Origin: Acidobacteriaceae bacterium
GTDB taxonomy: Bacteria; Acidobacteriota; Vicinamibacteria; Vicinamibacterales; CAVVIG01
DNA: 24,071 nucleotides
Direction: 5' to 3'
Assembly: GCA_031274845.1 (NCBI GenBank)
Contig: JAISPN010000172.1
Location: 1 to 24,071, forward strand
This document shows, piece by piece, positions 23,340 through 24,071 of this stretch. Both the position numbers and the translations under genes were made by a program. The stretch's first letter is position 1; each line of letters starts with the position of its first letter. Under the pieces are notes generated by a model. The model searched no databases. It saw only the letters and a list, made by a program, of their open reading frames with translations, and was not told where the DNA came from.

Positions 23340-23915
23340 TCAGCGTTCGACGAACGCGTTTTCCACCAGCTCACACATCGCATGCAACAGCGTGCGATGC
23401 ACTTCCTGCACACGCGGCGTCAGGTTCGACGCCACGTTGATATGAATCGCCGCCGCGCGACCGATCGGACCACCATCCCGTCCAGTCAACGCGATCGTCT
23501 CAAGTCCTTGCGCGCGCGCCGCATCAAGCGCCGCGAGCACATTGGGCGACGCGCCGCTCGTGCTGATCGCGAACGCCACATCACCGTGCCGGCCAAGCGC
23601 CTCGACCTGACGGGCAAATACCCGCTCGTAGCCTTCGTCGTTCGCCACGCTCGTCACCACGCTTGCATCGGCGATGAGCGCGAGCGCCGCCAGACCGCGA
23701 CGCTGGCGCTGAAACCGTCCCACCAGCTCCGCCGCCACATGCGACGCATCCGCCGCGCTGCCACCGTTGCCAAACGCCAGCACCTTGCCGCCCGCGCGCA
23801 ACGCCCGCACAATCACGTCCGCCGCCGCGACCACCGGGCCGACCGCCGCTGACGATTGCTCGTGCAGCGCGATCGATTCTTTCAGTGCCCGGACGACAAC
23901 GTCACTTCCGAGCAA
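23340..23915 (-). CDS. gmhA: Sedoheptulose-7-phosphate isomerase (SIS domain)
   Basis: GmhA converts sedoheptulose-7-phosphate to D-glycero-D-manno-heptose-7-phosphate, the first step towards ADP-heptose for LPS. The 191-residue protein has AFGNGGSAADASHVAAELVGRF (about 47-68, with catalytic Glu63), ISTSGASPNVL (about 117-127) and QEVHRTLLHAMCELVE with His173. It is the right length and intact. The start is a TTG at 23915 with AGAAGGAT 6 bases upstream, and the gene overlaps the end of nuoC by 14 bp. Its insertion between nuoC and nuoD, rather than with LPS genes, is the oddity. Other SIS-domain isomerases (DiaA-like) are related, but the length and the heptose genes nearby favour GmhA. Confidence 0.92.
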   Translation of the reverse strand: MLGSDVVVRALKESIALHEQSSAAVGPVVAAADVIVRALRAGGKVLAFGNGGSAADASHVAAELVGRFQRQRRGLAALALIADASVVTSVANDEGYERVFARQVEALGRHGDVAFAISTSGASPNVLAALDAARAQGLETIALTGRDGGPIGRAAAIHINVASNLTPRVQEVHRTLLHAMCELVENAFVER

Positions 23916-24071
23916 GACGATCCTTCTCGACGTTGCGGCGGAACTCTTCCTCCGTCACCTGCATCGGTTCGGTCGTCGTCGGCGTCTTGCGAATCTGCAC
24001 CGGGTAGTCCTTCCGAAGCGGAAAGCCTTCCCAGTCTTCCGGCATCAGCAACCGCCGCGGATCGGGATGCT
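23902..24071 (-). CDS. nuoC: NADH:quinone oxidoreductase subunit C, C-terminal end (cut by window edge)
   Basis: The last 55 residues of the 30 kDa peripheral-arm subunit are present. They read HPDPRRLLMPEDWEGFPLRKDYP followed by a charged tail ending in EKDRLARK. The MPEDWEGFPLRKDYP stretch is the family's C-terminal signature. The stop TGA (23904-23902) lies inside gmhA, which starts at 23915. The N-terminal part lies beyond the window, presumably preceded by nuoA and nuoB. Confidence 0.95.
   Translation of the reverse strand, partial: HPDPRRLLMPEDWEGFPLRKDYPVQIRKTPTTTEPMQVTEEEFRRNVEKDRLARK

Noticed and set aside
22067..23440. Plus-strand open frame of 457 codons opposite nuoD and the end of gmhA
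   Set aside because: It spans two recognised genes and their gap on the other strand; no family features.

Overview
The window is a GC-rich bacterial chromosome segment made up of housekeeping, cell-envelope and respiratory genes. Heptose and LPS genes (gmhA, a separate heptose kinase, a family 9 glycosyltransferase, an O-antigen ligase) and a LolB-like lipoprotein indicate a Gram-negative. The long CTC-type L25, the GC content and the general protein flavour make me lean towards Acidobacteriota (Vicinamibacteria-like). That placement is inference; no 16S or marker search was possible.

Layout. (1) Positions 1-5829, minus strand: TPR protein, lolB-like, ispE, tRNA-Gln(UUG), prs, rplY (CTC type), pth (cut by the window edge). 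This order closely resembles the one known from Pseudomonas, including the tRNA. (2) Positions 5882-9908, plus strand: a Trm112-like zinc ribbon, a heptosyltransferase-type GT9, an O-antigen ligase-like protein, a heptose-7-phosphate kinase and an RDD membrane protein, apparently one envelope operon. (3) Positions 9909-10830: an AbrB/PIN toxin-antitoxin pair bracketed by a 42-bp direct repeat with one mismatch, followed by a partly deleted inverted copy. (4) purH (minus) diverges from a cold-shock protein gene (plus). The 194 bp between them hold a near-consensus promoter, a strong intrinsic terminator and further hairpins, all upstream of the cold-shock gene. (5) Positions 12922-24071, minus strand: a complex I operon read as nuoC (partial), gmhA, nuoD, E, F, H, J, K, L, M, N, then a small unknown gene.

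How the genes work together. Prs (PRPP) and PurH belong to nucleotide synthesis, and Pth and L25 to translation. GmhA makes sedoheptulose-7-phosphate isomers, the separate kinase phosphorylates the heptose, GT9 would add heptose to the LPS core, and the ligase would attach O-antigen. The nuo genes encode proton-pumping NADH:quinone oxidoreductase.

Most notable points. The cold-shock gene has a predicted leader of about 166 nt with a terminator inside it and a possible competing strand, suggesting autoregulated attenuation. nuoG and nuoI are absent although nuoF and nuoH abut with no gap. gmhA is embedded between nuoC and nuoD. NuoM has Asp where the proton-channel Glu is expected. NuoL carries a His/Asp/Gly-rich loop. 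The toxin-antitoxin pair sits in a repeat cassette. No intergenic stretch exceeds 300 bases.
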